From Porphyra umbilicalis (Eukaryota > Rhodophyta > Bangiophyceae > Bangiales > Bangiaceae): DNA of 64,000 bases. The notes beneath the pieces are model-generated. The model did no database searches. It was given only the letters and a program-made list of their open reading frames with translations, and was not told the DNA's origin. The translations under genes and the position numbers were made by a program. Shown here piece by piece: positions 53,872 to 64,000 of this stretch; position 1 is the first letter of the stretch; every line of letters begins with the position of its first letter. Location: the NCBI GenBank assembly GCA_002049455.2, contig KV919084.1:1-64000 (forward strand). The letters are read 5' to 3'.

Positions 53872-55708
53872 GCGCGGGGGGGGGCGCCGCCCCGCCCCCC
53901 CCCCCCCCCCCCCCCACCGTCGCCGGTGCGCCACGTGTATGTGACCCCCCCCGTCGGCGCGCCGACCGTGTGCGTGCCGTCGCGGGTGTTGTGGGCGGCG
54001 CTGCTCGCCGGCGGGGAGGTGGACGTGCTCGGCCTCCCCGCGTGTGCGGTGGCGTACGACGACGTGGCGCGCGCGGCGGCGGCGGTCGGGCGCACCCTCC
54101 GCGTGTACGACGCGGGGAGTTACGTCGACGCCGACGTGACGGCGGTGGCGGGGGTGCTCGACTTTGGCACCGCCAAACAGTACGAGTACGACGCGGCGTG
54201 TGTGGTGCGGTATTTGTTGGTGCGCAACCACCTGCGGTGGCTGCGCTCCTCCCTCGCCGCCGCCGCGTCGTCGGCGGCGGCGCTCACCGCGCCGCCGCCC
54301 GACGGCGGCGCCGGCAGTGCCGAGGAGGACGACGGTGGGGGCACCGACGACGACCCCGCGGCCGCCGACGAGGCGCCCGCCCCCGACGTGGCCGTCTTTT
54401 TGACCGACGCGGACGTCGTGCCGTTTGCGCAGCCGGCGGCCTACTGGGCGGCCGTGTCGGCGGCGGGGCGGGGCACCCCGCGGGACGTGCACATGGTGTG
54501 GACGCTTGGGATGACGAGCTTTTGGGGGTGGCGCGCCTTGGAAGAGTTTTGCGCCGTCCTCCTCGCCGAGACGCTCGGCGGGCGGGGGGGGGGGGGGGGG
54601 GGTGAGATGGACTGGGCGCGCCAACACGACATGACCATGACGCACGCGTTTTTGGCGCTGCTGCGGGGGGTGCGGCAGACGGCGAGGGGGGGGGCGGAGG
54701 GGGGGGGGGGGGGGGGTGGTAGCGACGGGCCAGACAGAAACACCACGACCGCCGAGTGGGAGTCGCCCGACGGCCTCCCCGTTGGGCAGGCGGCGGGCGG
54801 GGCAGCGTCTGCCACCACCACCACCACCCGCGGGCCTGTGCCGTGGTGGCCCCCCGACCCCCTTGGTGCGGCGGCCGTCGCGCCCGCCGCCGACCTCGAG
54901 GCGACCGCCGGCGACGACGGCACTGCCGACCTCTACGCGCGCGTCGCGGGTGGGTGGGGCCTGGCCGCCGCGCAGCGGTGGCGCGCTCACCGGGACCCCC
55001 CCACCCTGACGACCCGCGTCTGGCAGCTGCCGACGTACGGGCGCGTCGGGGAGCTCGCTTGGGACCACTCCATCCGCTCGACGGCCAAGCAGCGGGGCGG
55101 CACGTACGTCGACGTGGACGGGCGGTACGACTTGCTCGTCACCAAGGGCGCCGGCGCGACCAACGTGTTGACGTGGAAGCAAGTCGTCTGGTGCCGCGGC
55201 GTCCCCTTCTTCGTCTATGCCGACCATGAGGGGGGGGGGGGGCGGGCGACGGCGCCAACGCAACGGTGGCGGCGGCGCTGCGCCCGCGGCTCGTCAAGGC
55301 CATGACCCTCCACTTTCAGGGCTCGGCCAAGCGCCACATGGCCGCGTACGTGCCCGACGCGCCGCCGCCGCCGCCCGAGCGGCCGACTACCGCGGGCGGC
55401 CCCGCCGCCGCCGCCGCCGCCGCCGTCGCGGACGGCGCGGCCGGGCGCCCCCGGCGGCGCCTGCGGCAGCGGCGGCGGCCCGGCTGGCCCCGGTGGGCGT
55501 CGGACGTGGCCGACGTCCTCGGCTGGCCCGGCGCCGCCGTCGGTGGCGGTGGGGACCCCGCCGCCGCCGCGGCGGCCGCCGACGTGCGCGCCCGCCGCGT
55601 GTGCGTGTGCGACGGCGCGCCGTGCCGCTCGTGCCGGCCGCTCGGCCCGTGGCTGCGGCGCGTCGCCAACTCGCGGGCGCTCGGCGAGCAGCTGCGGCGG
55701 GCGTGTTG
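53133..55708 (+). CDS. Putative type II membrane glycosyltransferase-like protein
   Basis: Not firmly identified. The start MDTPRRRRRR (53,133) gives a basic cytosolic tail and then a Gly/Pro linker. A membrane segment, VALGAAATVAAAVTLLGVAAW, is at 53,475-53,540 in another frame. A lumenal region follows from about 53,920: VLDFGTAKQYEYDAACVVRY, VAVFLTDADVVPFAQPAAYW with a DxD-type TDAD, MTSFWGWRALEEFC, QLPTYGRVGELAWDHSIRST, LTWKQVVWCRGVPFFVYADH, then TLHFQGSAKRHMAAYVP. This plan fits a Golgi enzyme of GT-A type, but no family signature is certain. Frame changes coincide with C runs at 53,384-53,399 and 53,895-53,916 (22 C) and a G run at 55,230-55,241. The gene ends at 55,708. Confidence 0.45.
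53252..53308 (+). repeat. (GGC)n microsatellite
   Basis: Nineteen uninterrupted GGC triplets lie inside the Gly-rich linker of the preceding ORF. The repeat is probably length-variable and makes the local frame unreliable. Confidence 0.95.
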
Positions 55709-56252
55709 ACGGCGGGGCGCGGCGTGGCGTGGCGCCGGGGGGGGGGGGGAGGGGGGGGGGGGGGTTGGGGGGGGCGGCACCCGACCGCCCCGAGCGGCGG
55801 CGCTCCATCCCCCGCCGCGGTGGGGCGGCGCTGCGATGGCCGCCGCCGCGTGGGGCACTGGCGCCGCGGCGGGCGCCCGCGTGGGGTCCCACGCCGCCCG
55901 CCCCTCCACCCTGCACGACGCCGCAACGGCGTCGGGCGCCGTTGGCGGGCTCTGCCAGGGGCGAAAAGAGAAAAAAAAGGCTTTGACAACAAGGCGGCGG
56001 GACGCCCCACGCCCGACGCCCACGGCGCCCCGCTCCCCGCCCCGCCGCCTGCCCATGACGCGCACACGCGCGGGTCGTCCGTGGGGGCACCCCCCGGCGG
56101 CGGTACCCACGCAACGACCCCTTGGGGTGCCCCTTGCCGATGCGACGAGGCGTGCAGCGTGCCGGCGGCACCCGGCACGCCTCGCCACCCGCCCCCAATG
56201 GCGATGAACCCCGGCACGTGGCTGCCCTGCTGCGCCCCCCCCCCCCCCCTTC
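55709..56252. other. Intergenic region between convergent genes with G-run cluster
   Basis: G runs of 10 to 12 at 55,738-55,764 could form a G-quadruplex. GAAAAGAGAAAAAAAAGG at 55,961-55,978 is the only A-rich tract. No gene is seen. Confidence 0.5.
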
Positions 56253-56884
56253 CTACTCCATGCATCCGAGGCTCTCGCGCGTGCCGACCCCCGTCACCTC
56301 ATTCATCCCCGTGGCGCGCTCGCACAGCTTGAGCATCACGCGCACGTCGAGGAGGGCGTCGGTAAAGTCCGCGCCCGTCACGTCGGCGCCGTCGAGCGTG
56401 GCGCCGACGAGGTTGGCCCCCCCGAGGGTGACCCCCCGCAAGTTGGCCCGGTTAAACTTGGTCTGCGTCGCGAGCACCCCGTCCAGGCGCGCGCCGTGGA
56501 GGTCCGCGTCGACAAACTGGGCCTTCTCCAAGTTGGCCCCCCGCAAGTCCGACCCGTGCAAGTCGGACCGCGTGGCGTTGGCTTTGGTAAAGACGGCGCC
56601 GCCGAGGTCGCCGCGGCCCGAGAGGTCGGCGCCGACGAGCGCCGTGTCGTGGTCAAAGGAGAGCACCGCCGCGGCGGGGGGGGGGGGAGCCCGGCCGCGA
56701 CGAGGGAGAGGGCGGTGAGGGCGGCGGCGGCGGCTGCCGCCATAGAGGCGGTGGCAGAGCGCGGGGGGGGGGGGGGGGCGGGGGGGGGGGGCCGCCATGC
56801 AAACCGCCGCCGCCGCCGTTGGGGGGGGGTGGTTGGCGCGGCCAGACCAGCCGGGGCGGGGAGGAAGGCAACCGACGGGGACAT
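56253..56884 (-). CDS. Thylakoid-lumen pentapeptide-repeat protein
   Basis: ATG 56,884 (MSPSVAFLPAP) opens an Arg/Pro-rich transit peptide. A hydrophobic segment follows, AAAAAALTALSLVAAG, typical of a bipartite lumen signal. The mature part begins near AAAVLSFDHDTALVG and consists of consecutive A(D/N)LXX repeats: ADLSGRGDLGGAVFTKAN, SDLHGSDLRGANLEKAQF, ADLHGARLDGV, ANLRGVTLGGANLVGATL, ADVTGADF. It closes with a Cys-containing tail (KLCERATGMNEVTG, LGCME) seen in lumenal TL-type proteins. The repeats should form a right-handed quadrilateral helix; the biochemical role of these lumen proteins is not known. The frame switches at the G run near 56,679-56,690 between transit peptide and mature region. 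Confidence 0.75.
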
Positions 56885-57454
56885 GGTGTAGAGGCGGGGT
56901 TGGAGGACCAGCAGAGCACGGTGGTGCTGAAACACAGCTGGTAGCGGTAGGAGGTGCCGTTGGAAGAACGAGAGGACGGGGGCGGGGGGGGCAAGGGGGA
57001 GGTGTCCGAGCGGGTCGGAGGCGACCGTGGTGGAGGCGCGTGGCGGTTCTGTTGTGGAGATGCCAATGTAGCATCTCCGGTCAAGTAGCCGTCAACCCTC
57101 TCTCATCGGCTTAGCTTTGAACTCTCCCCCTTTGGTTGGACTGCGATCCCCAGCAGAACGTTGGGGATTGTAAGTACATATTGGAGCGGAAACTGGCTGA
57201 GCTGAGTGAGAAGCACGAATCCTCCTCATATCACTCATACGACTGGTAGACTTGAAGACCGCAAAGGGGCGCCGCACCCAACTTTTCTCTTCTGCGACGT
57301 CATCTGCGCGGTTCTTCCTCCGCTGTCGTCGCAACCGCCCTATTGCAGCTGTCGCACAGCCCCTGCTTGCACGTACCACGCGCCAACGCTGCGACACGGC
57401 CTCCATTGCACCTCTCTCCTTCGTCTCGGCGCATCGCCGCCCCCGCCCGGTGCC
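56885..57454. other. Divergent promoter region between pentapeptide protein and uL11m
   Basis: No gene is seen. It contains the 5' ends of two divergently transcribed genes. A G run lies at 56,980-56,988, and a less GC-rich part at 57,150-57,250 probably holds the uL11m promoter and 5' UTR. Confidence 0.5.
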
Positions 57455-57907
57455 ATGTCGGCCACCGGCGCCCGCGTCGTCAAGCAGATTGTCAAAATGA
57501 CGGTGCCCGCCGGGCAGGCGGCGCCCTCCCCCCCCGTCGGCCCTCGCCTGGGCCAAATGGGCGTCAACATCATGTCCTTTTGCAAAGACTTCAACGCGTC
57601 CACCGCCCAATACCGTCCGGGCCTGCCGCTGACGACCAAGATCGTTGCCTACACGGACCGCACGTGCACCTTTACGACCCGGACGCCGCCCGTGTCGGCG
57701 CTGCTGTTGGGCGTGGCGGGGGTGGCCAAGGGCGCGTCCTCGCCTGGCAAGTCTGCGGCGCCCGTCGGCACGGTGTCGCTCAAGCAAGTGTACGCGATCG
57801 CGACGATCAAGACGGGGGACCTGCACCTCGCGCACGTGCCGCTGCGGTCCATGTGCAAGAGCATTATTGGGACGGCGCGGAGTTGTGGGTTGGCCGTTGT
57901 GAGGTGA
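57455..57907 (+). CDS. MRPL11: Mitochondrial large-subunit ribosomal protein uL11
   Basis: A 150-residue uninterrupted ORF. PPVGPRLGQMGVNIMSFCKD and FNASTAQY are the hallmark of uL11, the protein of the GTPase-associated centre. TTKIVAYTDRTCTFTTRTPP and LKQVYAIATIKTGDL follow in order, with a C-terminal MCKSIIGTARSCGLAVV. Start 57,455 is the first ATG before the conserved VKQIVKMTVPAGQA. No long presequence precedes it, as in several mitochondrial uL11 proteins. The divergence from bacterial and plastid forms, and its nuclear location, favour mitochondrial use. It is one of two complete single-frame genes here. Confidence 0.9.
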   Translation: MSATGARVVKQIVKMTVPAGQAAPSPPVGPRLGQMGVNIMSFCKDFNASTAQYRPGLPLTTKIVAYTDRTCTFTTRTPPVSALLLGVAGVAKGASSPGKSAAPVGTVSLKQVYAIATIKTGDLHLAHVPLRSMCKSIIGTARSCGLAVVR

Positions 57908-58607
57908 CGCGGCGAGGGGGGGGCGGGGAGGATTGGAGGATGGGCGGCGGGCGACGTCCTATCGGATTGGGATGGCTCGCCGCAGACGCAGGGGGTGGCG
58001 TCTGGTAAGCAGGAGGGGACGGGCGGAAGGAAGAGATGGACGGGAGCGGTGGACGGGGCGGTTGGGCATGGCGGCTGCGTTGCAGCTGTTGCGCGTGAGG
58101 AGGGTGAGGGGGTGGCGTCTGGACGGTGCCGCCGGTCGCGCGGTGGCGGCGGGGTGGCGACTGGGGTGTCGATTCGGGGACGCGGCAGCATCGTGGCTTC
58201 GCCACGCGACAGGCGAGGGGCGGGTATCCTGCTGTGGCCCCGTCGGGTCATTCCCCCGGAGCCCTGCAGTGGTGAGGCGGCCGCCACCTGGTGATGCTTG
58301 GTGCCCGCGCAAGGGTCGGCGTGGGCCCCCGGCGGTGCTGGCCGCATCCCCTGCTCGACGCTGCGCGGTGCCGCCGACGCCCGACTCCCGCTCGCTCGCA
58401 GACAGCCTCGGCCGACGCCACACCCGCCCCTTGCGTCCTGCGCGCTGGTACCTGTTGGCATCGCATTGGCTTTGTACACATTGCTTCCTGGCGCCGCACT
58501 CCACTGGGAGTGGGTGGCTATGGCTCCCCACACCTCTATCCCGCGAAACCGGCCCCCCCCCCGACTGCCGCTCGCCTCCAACCCCGCGCCAACTCCCCCG
58601 TTCCCCC
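57908..58607. other. Intergenic region between convergent uL11m and VPS26
   Basis: Long ORFs on both strands are Arg/Pro-rich shadows. GGTGGCGTCTGG-type words recur at 57,995-58,010 and 58,110-58,125. No gene or structured RNA is seen. Confidence 0.5.
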
Positions 58608-59843
58608 CTAGTCGACTAGGGAGGCCCGCCGCAAGTTGATTTCAGACTGCTTGAAGTAGCGACGGTCATCCTCGTCCACGAGGACGAGGTTGACGTAGTA
58701 CTTGACCGAGAACTTGTTGTTCACTGACCGGTACGTTCTGCGTCATGCCCAAACGGGGGGCATGAGACAGGCCGAACCATGGACACAATGCGATGGAGCG
58801 CCCGCAGCATTGGCGTGGATGCGTGGCACAGAGGGTACAGACAACGTCAGCAGGGACACAAGCAAGCACAAGGTCAGCCGCGTCAGTAGGCGAACAAGAC
58901 ACAACCCAACAGGGTCGACACGCAGCTCGTTGTGCAACGCCGCGGGGGCCTACAAGCCCACCGACGCCACCGCGGCAGCAGCCGCCCCACACTCCACTCG
59001 ACACGGCGACCAACACCGTCAGCATCGCAGCCGGCACACCAGCCTCCCTCTCTCCCCCCCCCTCCCCCCCCCCCCCCCCCGTCCCCAAAACGTACGGCGT
59101 CAGCGCCGGGTAGGCCGCCAAAAACATGCGGATGGGAATGCACTCCCCCCGCACGGGCGCCCCGTCCATGACCTCAAACTTGGCGACCGTGTCCGTATCA
59201 TTGTACACGGACGCGCCCGAGCCCGCGCTCTCTCGCTTGCGGATCTCCACCTCCATCCGCTTGATCTTGATGCGGACGAGGAGGAAAAACACCTTGCCGA
59301 GGAGCACGTCGGACAGGTGGTAGTGGCTCTTGTTGAACTCAAACTCAATGTGCAACGCGTCCTCAATGCCAACCTCCATGCGTATTGGGGCGCTCGGGCG
59401 GGGGGCGCGGGCGGGGGGGGCGCCCCCACCCGCCGCCGCGCCGCCAGCAGACGCGGGGGCCCCGACGCCCGCCGGCCCCGCGTCGACGTGCTGCACGGCA
59501 ATGTCAAACTCCCGCACCACGTTGGGCGTGTACTGTGGCCGCACGACTGTGACGCGCACAAAGTAGCGCAGCCGCACGTTGATGCCCGCGTACGTGTCAT
59601 ACGCCTTTTCCACGCCCGGAAAGGAAAAGGCGTACTGCCGAGTGCCCGTTAGGGTGCCCGCGTCGTCCACGTCGCGGACCAGGGAGGTGAACTCGGTGCT
59701 CTGCTCCCGGTCGTACACCATGTCAATGGCGCCGACAAACTCGACGGTCACGCCGAGGTGCGCAATGGCCTTGCCTTCCTTGACGGTGAGGGATAGGCGA
59801 CCAGCAACCGTCTCGCGCTCCGTGTAGACGGGGAGGAGTTGCG

Positions 59844-59874
<31 letters not shown>

Positions 59875-60093
59875 CCCGTGGCCGCCGTGGCCGCCGCCAC
59901 CTCCGCCACCACCACCATGTCCGTGGCCAGGCCGGTGGGTCCCATCGTCGGCCGGTTTGCCGCCGAGGCCAATGCCCGCGCCGCCGTCGCCGGCGCCGCC
60001 GACGCGGGTGTGCCGCCGCTCCGCCGCGCCGTCCAACTCGAGTTGGATGGACACGGGGTGGCCGAGGCCCAGCAGGCCCAAAGCCGCTTCCAT
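58608..60093 (-). CDS. VPS26: Retromer subunit VPS26
   Basis: This is an arrestin-fold subunit of the retromer cargo complex on endosomes. ATG 60,093 ([20 protein letters not shown]) begins exon 1. It has a Gly/His-rich insert (about 60,000-59,850), then [100 protein letters not shown] and [18 protein letters not shown] 358-base intron (58,738-59,095, GTACGT...GCAG on the minus strand) leads to exon 2 (58,737-58,608) with [20 protein letters not shown] and [14 protein letters not shown]. Spliced length is 1,128 bases, a whole number of codons (375 aa), slightly long for the family because of the insert. There is no frame error. Confidence 0.92.
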
Positions 60094-60780
60094 AGGCCGA
60101 GGCACCAGTCAGCCAAAGTTGATCGGGGGGCCAACAAAGGTAGAAGCAGAGGCAGGGCGAGCGGCCACGCCACTAGCAGGCGGGTCTTCGCGACGGACCG
60201 GAGAAGACGAACTGCATCAGCGGCTACAAGACTGGCGACTGCTCGATGTGCATCCGACCAAGTATCTGTAAGTCTCCCGATACTTGCTCTTAAGTAACAT
60301 GAACAGATCAGTTCATCCGGATGAAATTTTGGCGGAAATTTTGAGAGAGCAGCACAAATCAAGAGTTCTGGTCTGGAGCTGGCGGTGCTTCGCCCTGCTT
60401 CGCGCCAAGAAACTCAGCGTTGAGGACCAGTCCCAAGCAATAGCGCTGCATGGCACGTATTGTCTGTGCAGGGAGAAAACAGTTGGGGTCTAATCATAGT
60501 CCTTGCCTGCGCTCCGCGCTTTCAGCGCGAAAAAGTGAGACGCACCCTCTCGGCACCATCTGACCGTGGGACCCGACCCACTTGAGTAACAAGACTCATG
60601 AAGAGCTCTTTGCAATTCACCGTACGGTTGCCATGTCGGTTCAGAACGCAGTGTGCGATGAAAGCTTTAAAGAACGCAGGCAGATAATTCTCAGACGCAT
60701 CACAGACTCACGCGGACCGCAGCGTCATCAACTTCCCCTCTTTGACGTGTAGCTAAAAGGGATGCATCCATGCTGCCTGC
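60094..60780. other. Intergenic region upstream of VPS26
   Basis: Probably the VPS26 promoter and flank. Base composition is lower in GC than the genes. No ORF of interest is seen; the largest is 69 codons at 60,284-60,493 without known features. The sequence ends with CTGCCTGC, the target duplication of the MITE. Confidence 0.5.
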
Positions 60781-61162
60781 TAGGGTTGCTCAGAACGCCC
60801 GGGGCGTCGTTAAGGGCGTCGTTAAGGGCGTCACCAGGGCGTCATTTGGGCGGCGTGCGCCCCTAACGCCTCAACTCAAAAGGGCGTCAGCAAGGCGTCG
60901 CGAACAGAAAGTGTTCAGGGGGGTCTACATGATTCAGCAGGTGGCGGCTGTGCACCTTGGTTGGGGACTGTCACCCAGTCTTGATACAAACATTACATAT
61001 GAGAGCATCGTATGGGTGCCACTTGACTTATATTTCGAGTATTGAGGGTGCTACTTGGGGCGTCGCGAGGGCGTTTTGGCTGCCTAATGGGGCGTCAGTA
61101 AGGCGTCTTATCCGTCGCGCGCCCCTGACGCCCCTGAAATAGGGGCGTCGTGTGCAACCCTA
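60781..61162. mobile_element. 382-bp hAT-type MITE with perfect 8-bp target duplication
   Basis: CTGCCTGC occurs immediately before (60,773-60,780) and after (61,163-61,170). The ends are TAGGGTTGCTCAGAACGCCC and, in reverse, TAGGGTTGCACACGACGCCC. Inside, GGGCGTC or its complement recurs many times near both ends, as expected for subterminal transposase-binding repeats. There is no coding capacity. The 8-bp duplication and TA-starting ends fit the hAT superfamily. Confidence 0.85.
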
Positions 61163-62044
61163 CTGCCTGCACAGCAGCAGCCATCGTAGCTCTTCTCGCT
61201 CCCTGACCTCTGCAGTACTCACCAGCACCACAATGTTGCCATCCGCCAGTGGGTACACTACCCGCCTGCCCTGGCACACTGAGAAACTAGTAGTCGGATC
61301 CACCAGTGTACCAGAAGGCCATGGTCAGCCGTCGCCCCTCGGTGGCGCGTGAAAAGTGGCACACGCGCACACTGCTACCTGTGCCGGCCTGCTGTCGCGT
61401 ACGTCGGGTGTGCCGCGTCGTGCGCAAGTGGCGCCCCGAAAGCGGCGCAACGTCGGCCACCATGACACGTGACGGACACTCGCAACAGAAGCACCCGCCA
61501 TTGGCGTGACGATCTCCTCACACTGACCAATCACCGGCTGCGGTGCTCCGCCACTGGCCATCCACACGACAGTCGGGGACACGTTTCCGTCGCGACGAGC
61601 GGGGCAGCGGCCTCCACTCAATGGCGCCGCCCCCCGCGCTGACGCCCCGTTGGCCAGACCCGCCACCCGGCACCCACCCAACGCGACCCGCCGCCCCCCT
61701 CTCCCCTTCCCTCCCCGCCTGGCGCGACTGTCCGCGCGTCGCCGAGGCGGCGGCGACTCCGCCCTCGGCCCGCATCGCCTGCCGTCCGACCAGTGACACT
61801 GACGGTGTTTCCTGCCATTGCTCGGCGGCGCCAAAGGCGTTGACGCGCACGCCACGCCGCCCCGGCAGCTGGTGGTCGCCAACACAGCCGCGCGCCGCCG
61901 CTTTTCTCCCCTACTCCTGGCCGCCTGCTTTCCTCTCCCATCCCCCCCCTCTGTCACCATGAACGCCACGACGCGCTTGCCGCGGCCAGCGTCACGGCCG
62001 ACCCCCCTCACGGCCGGCGCGGACCCGCCCCCCCCGCCCCCGTC
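61163..62044. other. Region between MITE and the processing-peptidase gene
   Basis: No convincing gene. Overlapping ORFs on both strands (61,325-62,011) are Arg/Pro/Gly-rich and lack motifs. An ATG at 61,959 opens a frame into the next gene's transit region, but a better start lies at 62,045. Confidence 0.45.
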
Positions 62045-63762
62045 ATGGCGTTTGCGGTGCCGCCGTCGGTCGCCTGCCGCGCCGCCGCTGCGCCCGCGGC
62101 GGTGGCCACCCCCCCCCGTGGCGCCGCCGTTGCCGCACAGCGTCCGCGGCGGGTGGCGGCGTGCCGCCGCCGCCTCGGCGCCGGCGTCGCCCTCCCCCGC
62201 CGCGGCGGCGGCGGCGCCACCACCCTCTTGGGCGGCGCCGCCCGCCCGCGGCTGCTGCGGTGCCGCCCCGACGGCGGCGGCGGCGGCGGGTCGGCGGAGC
62301 TGCCGCCCCCCCCCCCGGCCACACGTGGGTGGTCATTGTCGAGGCGGCCGCCGACGGCGTGCGACCGGCGCCCCCGACGGGCCCCGGCGGGGATGGCGGC
62401 GACGGCGGCGGTGACGGCGACGAGGCGGCGGCGCCGCGCCGCTGGTGGGCGCCCATCGCCCCCGTGTGGGCGGCGGTGAAAAAAGCGGGCTTTGTGCTCG
62501 GCTTGGCCACGGGCCTCGCCGTGTCGGGGGTGGTGCTGTTTGCCCCCGACGGCGGCGGCGACGGCACGGGCGTGGCGGCGATACGCGAAAAGACGACGCT
62601 CTTTGAGTACATCCTCACCGACTTGCAGCGCGGCTACGTGGAGGAGGTGGACATGAACCGGCTGTTTGAGGCGGGCGTCGAGGGGATGCTCGGCACCCTC
62701 GACCCGTACACGAGCTTTGAGAGCGTCGCAGAGGCGCGGGAGCTGTCGCTCAAGACCGCGGGCAAGTGCGTTGGTGGGGGGGAGTCGATGGGGTGTTGGG
62801 GTGGGGATGTGGCGGTGGCAGGTGGCTGTGCACCAGGGGTGTCGTTTGGGCGATGGAGCTGCAGTCTGTGTGTTGGGGCGTGTGTCTGACGTGCTTTGTG
62901 CCTCCTACTGGCCCGTCTCTATCCTCTTGTGCCCGTCTCTATTCTTTGTGTGCTGTGTCTCCCCGTCGCTCTTCCCCCGCCCCTCGTTCCCCCGCCTTGC
63001 AGGTACGGTGGGGTCGGCTTGGGCATCTCTCTCGACCGCCGCGACCCATCGCGCGTCGTTGTCATCTCGGCCTTTGAAGGCTACGCCTACGACGCGGGCG
63101 TGCGCCCCGGCGACGTCCTCGACACGGTCAATGGGCGGCCGGTTGCGAACCTCGGCGTGGCGGCCACGTCGGACCTCCTCCGCGGGGACCCCGGCACGCC
63201 CGTATCCATCTCGGTCGTCCGCAGCGGCTACGCCAAGCCCCTCTCCTTTGACCTCACGCGCTCCCGCGTCGTCATTAAGGACGTGCCCGTGGCGGCGCTG
63301 CTCGGCCCCCCCGCTGACGGCGTGGCCTACATCCGCCTCGCCTCTTTTGCGCGGGACGCGGCGGAGGAGTGCCGCTTTGCGCTCGGCGGGCTCAACGCGG
63401 CGACCAAGGAGGCGGGCGGCACGGGCGTGACGGCGCTGGTTCTCGACATGCGCGGCAACCCGGGGGGGCTCCTCACGTCTGCGGTGGAGGTGGCGGAGGT
63501 CGTGTTGCCAAAGGGCAGCGTCGTCGTGTCGACCAAGGGGCGGGGGCTCGGGCAGGAGCCCCGGTATGTGAGCGGCGCGGAGCCCGCGATCGGGTCCGCC
63601 GTCAAGCTGGCGGTCCTCGTCAATGGGGGGACGGCGAGCGCGAGTGAGATTGTGGCGGGGGCGGTGCAGGACCTCGACCGGGGGGTCGTCGTCGGCAGCC
63701 GCACGTTTGGCAAGGGGCTCGTGCAGAATGTGCAGACGCTGCCGTACGACACGGCGCTCAAG
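62045..63762 (+). CDS. CtpA: Plastid C-terminal processing peptidase (CtpA, S41 family), exons 1-2, partial
   Basis: A lumenal serine protease that trims the C-terminus of the D1 protein of photosystem II. MAFAVPPSVACRAAAAPAAV (62,045) looks like a red-algal plastid transit peptide. The frame then changes at an 11-C run (62,306-62,316). A hydrophobic segment GFVLGLATGLAVSGVVLF and FEYILTDLQRGYVEE, GTLDPYTSFES follow. Intron 1 is 62,766-63,002 (GTGCGT...GCAG). Exon 2 has a PDZ domain (YGGVGLGISLD, GYAYDAGVRPGDVLDTVNGR) and the catalytic core: LVLDMRGNPGG, NGGTASASEIVAGAVQD and FGKGLVQ. The first Ser of SASE and the Lys of FGKG are 25 residues apart, as in characterised members. Exon 2 ends at a GTGAGT donor (63,763); the rest is outside the window. 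Confidence 0.88.
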
Positions 63763-64000
63763 GTGAGTGGGTTGCTGGGGCGTCTGAGCCAGGATGGTGA
63801 CGCTGTGTGGTCGTGTTGTGGTGTGAGGCTGCGAGTGCGAGTGCGGCAAGTGGGGTGTGAGAGGCTGCATCACAGCGCGCACCGGCTTCGCGCCATCGCG
63901 TCTCTTGTGGCTACTGACGGACCGCTTCCCTGTGTCTGTGTTGTGCTGTGTTCTTGGTCGTTCCTCCTCCTCACCGTGTGCTTTCGTGTTTCTCTTGGTG
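63763..64000 (+). other. Start of intron 2 of the CtpA gene
   Basis: It begins GTGAGTGG after the codon for Lys in DTALK. No acceptor followed by CtpA-like coding sequence is visible before the window ends. Confidence 0.7.

Noticed and set aside
52667..55263. Minus-strand ORFs of up to 830 codons opposite the glycosyltransferase-like gene
   Set aside because: Arg/Pro/Gly low-complexity shadows of extreme GC content. The plus strand holds the structured protein sequence.
61959..62044. ATG 61,959 as the start of the processing peptidase
   Set aside because: It gives an Arg/Pro-rich leader in a different frame. ATG 62,045 gives a transit-like MAFA start with a single frame change at a C run.

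Overview
The window looks like nuclear DNA of a photosynthetic eukaryote with a very GC-rich, intron-poor genome. The best guess is a bangiophycean red alga (Porphyra/Pyropia type). The guess rests on genes for two plastid-lumen proteins, a bacterial-type glucokinase, a plastid transit peptide beginning MAFA, rare short introns and extreme G/C homopolymers. No rRNA, intact tRNA or CRISPR array was seen. The organism call is inference.

Positions 1 to about 48,400 are nested mobile elements. The framework is a DNA transposon carrying two divergently transcribed genes: a KDZ/Plavaka-like transposase with an N-terminal C2H2 finger, and a spliced second gene of unknown function ('gene 2'). Copy A (1-20,570, its transposase end outside the window) and copy B (20,596-32,305, complete end to end) lie tail to tail and form a large imperfect palindrome centred near 20,583. 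Copy A is split by a Ty3/gypsy chromovirus (3,671-15,181, minus strand) with 650-bp LTRs, a tRNA primer-binding site, gag, pol and a long decayed ORF on the opposite strand. A gene-less relative (32,985-34,250) and a truncated copy C (34,285 to about 39,443) follow. All transposase and gene 2 copies carry lesions, but each lesion can be recognised by comparison between copies.

From 39,444 to 48,400 there are a small MITE, a degenerate tRNA-like block, and a Ty1/copia gag-protease whose pol is replaced by an 11.4-copy array of a 177-bp repeat. Then come a possible copia LTR and an uncharacterised minus-strand ORF of about 838 codons with one internal TGA and a repetitive Ala/Ser/Gly tail.

From about 48,850 to the right end the sequence is a dense block of conserved host genes: glucokinase (+), eIF3f (-), a putative membrane glycosyltransferase (+), a thylakoid-lumen pentapeptide-repeat protein (-), mitochondrial uL11 (+), the retromer subunit VPS26 (-, one intron) and a plastid C-terminal processing peptidase (+, running off the window). 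A 382-bp hAT-type MITE with a perfect 8-bp target duplication lies between the last two. Five of the seven genes change reading frame at long G or C runs, which points to assembly or homopolymer indels more than to decay. The host genes form no pathway; they are ordinary housekeeping and plastid genes.
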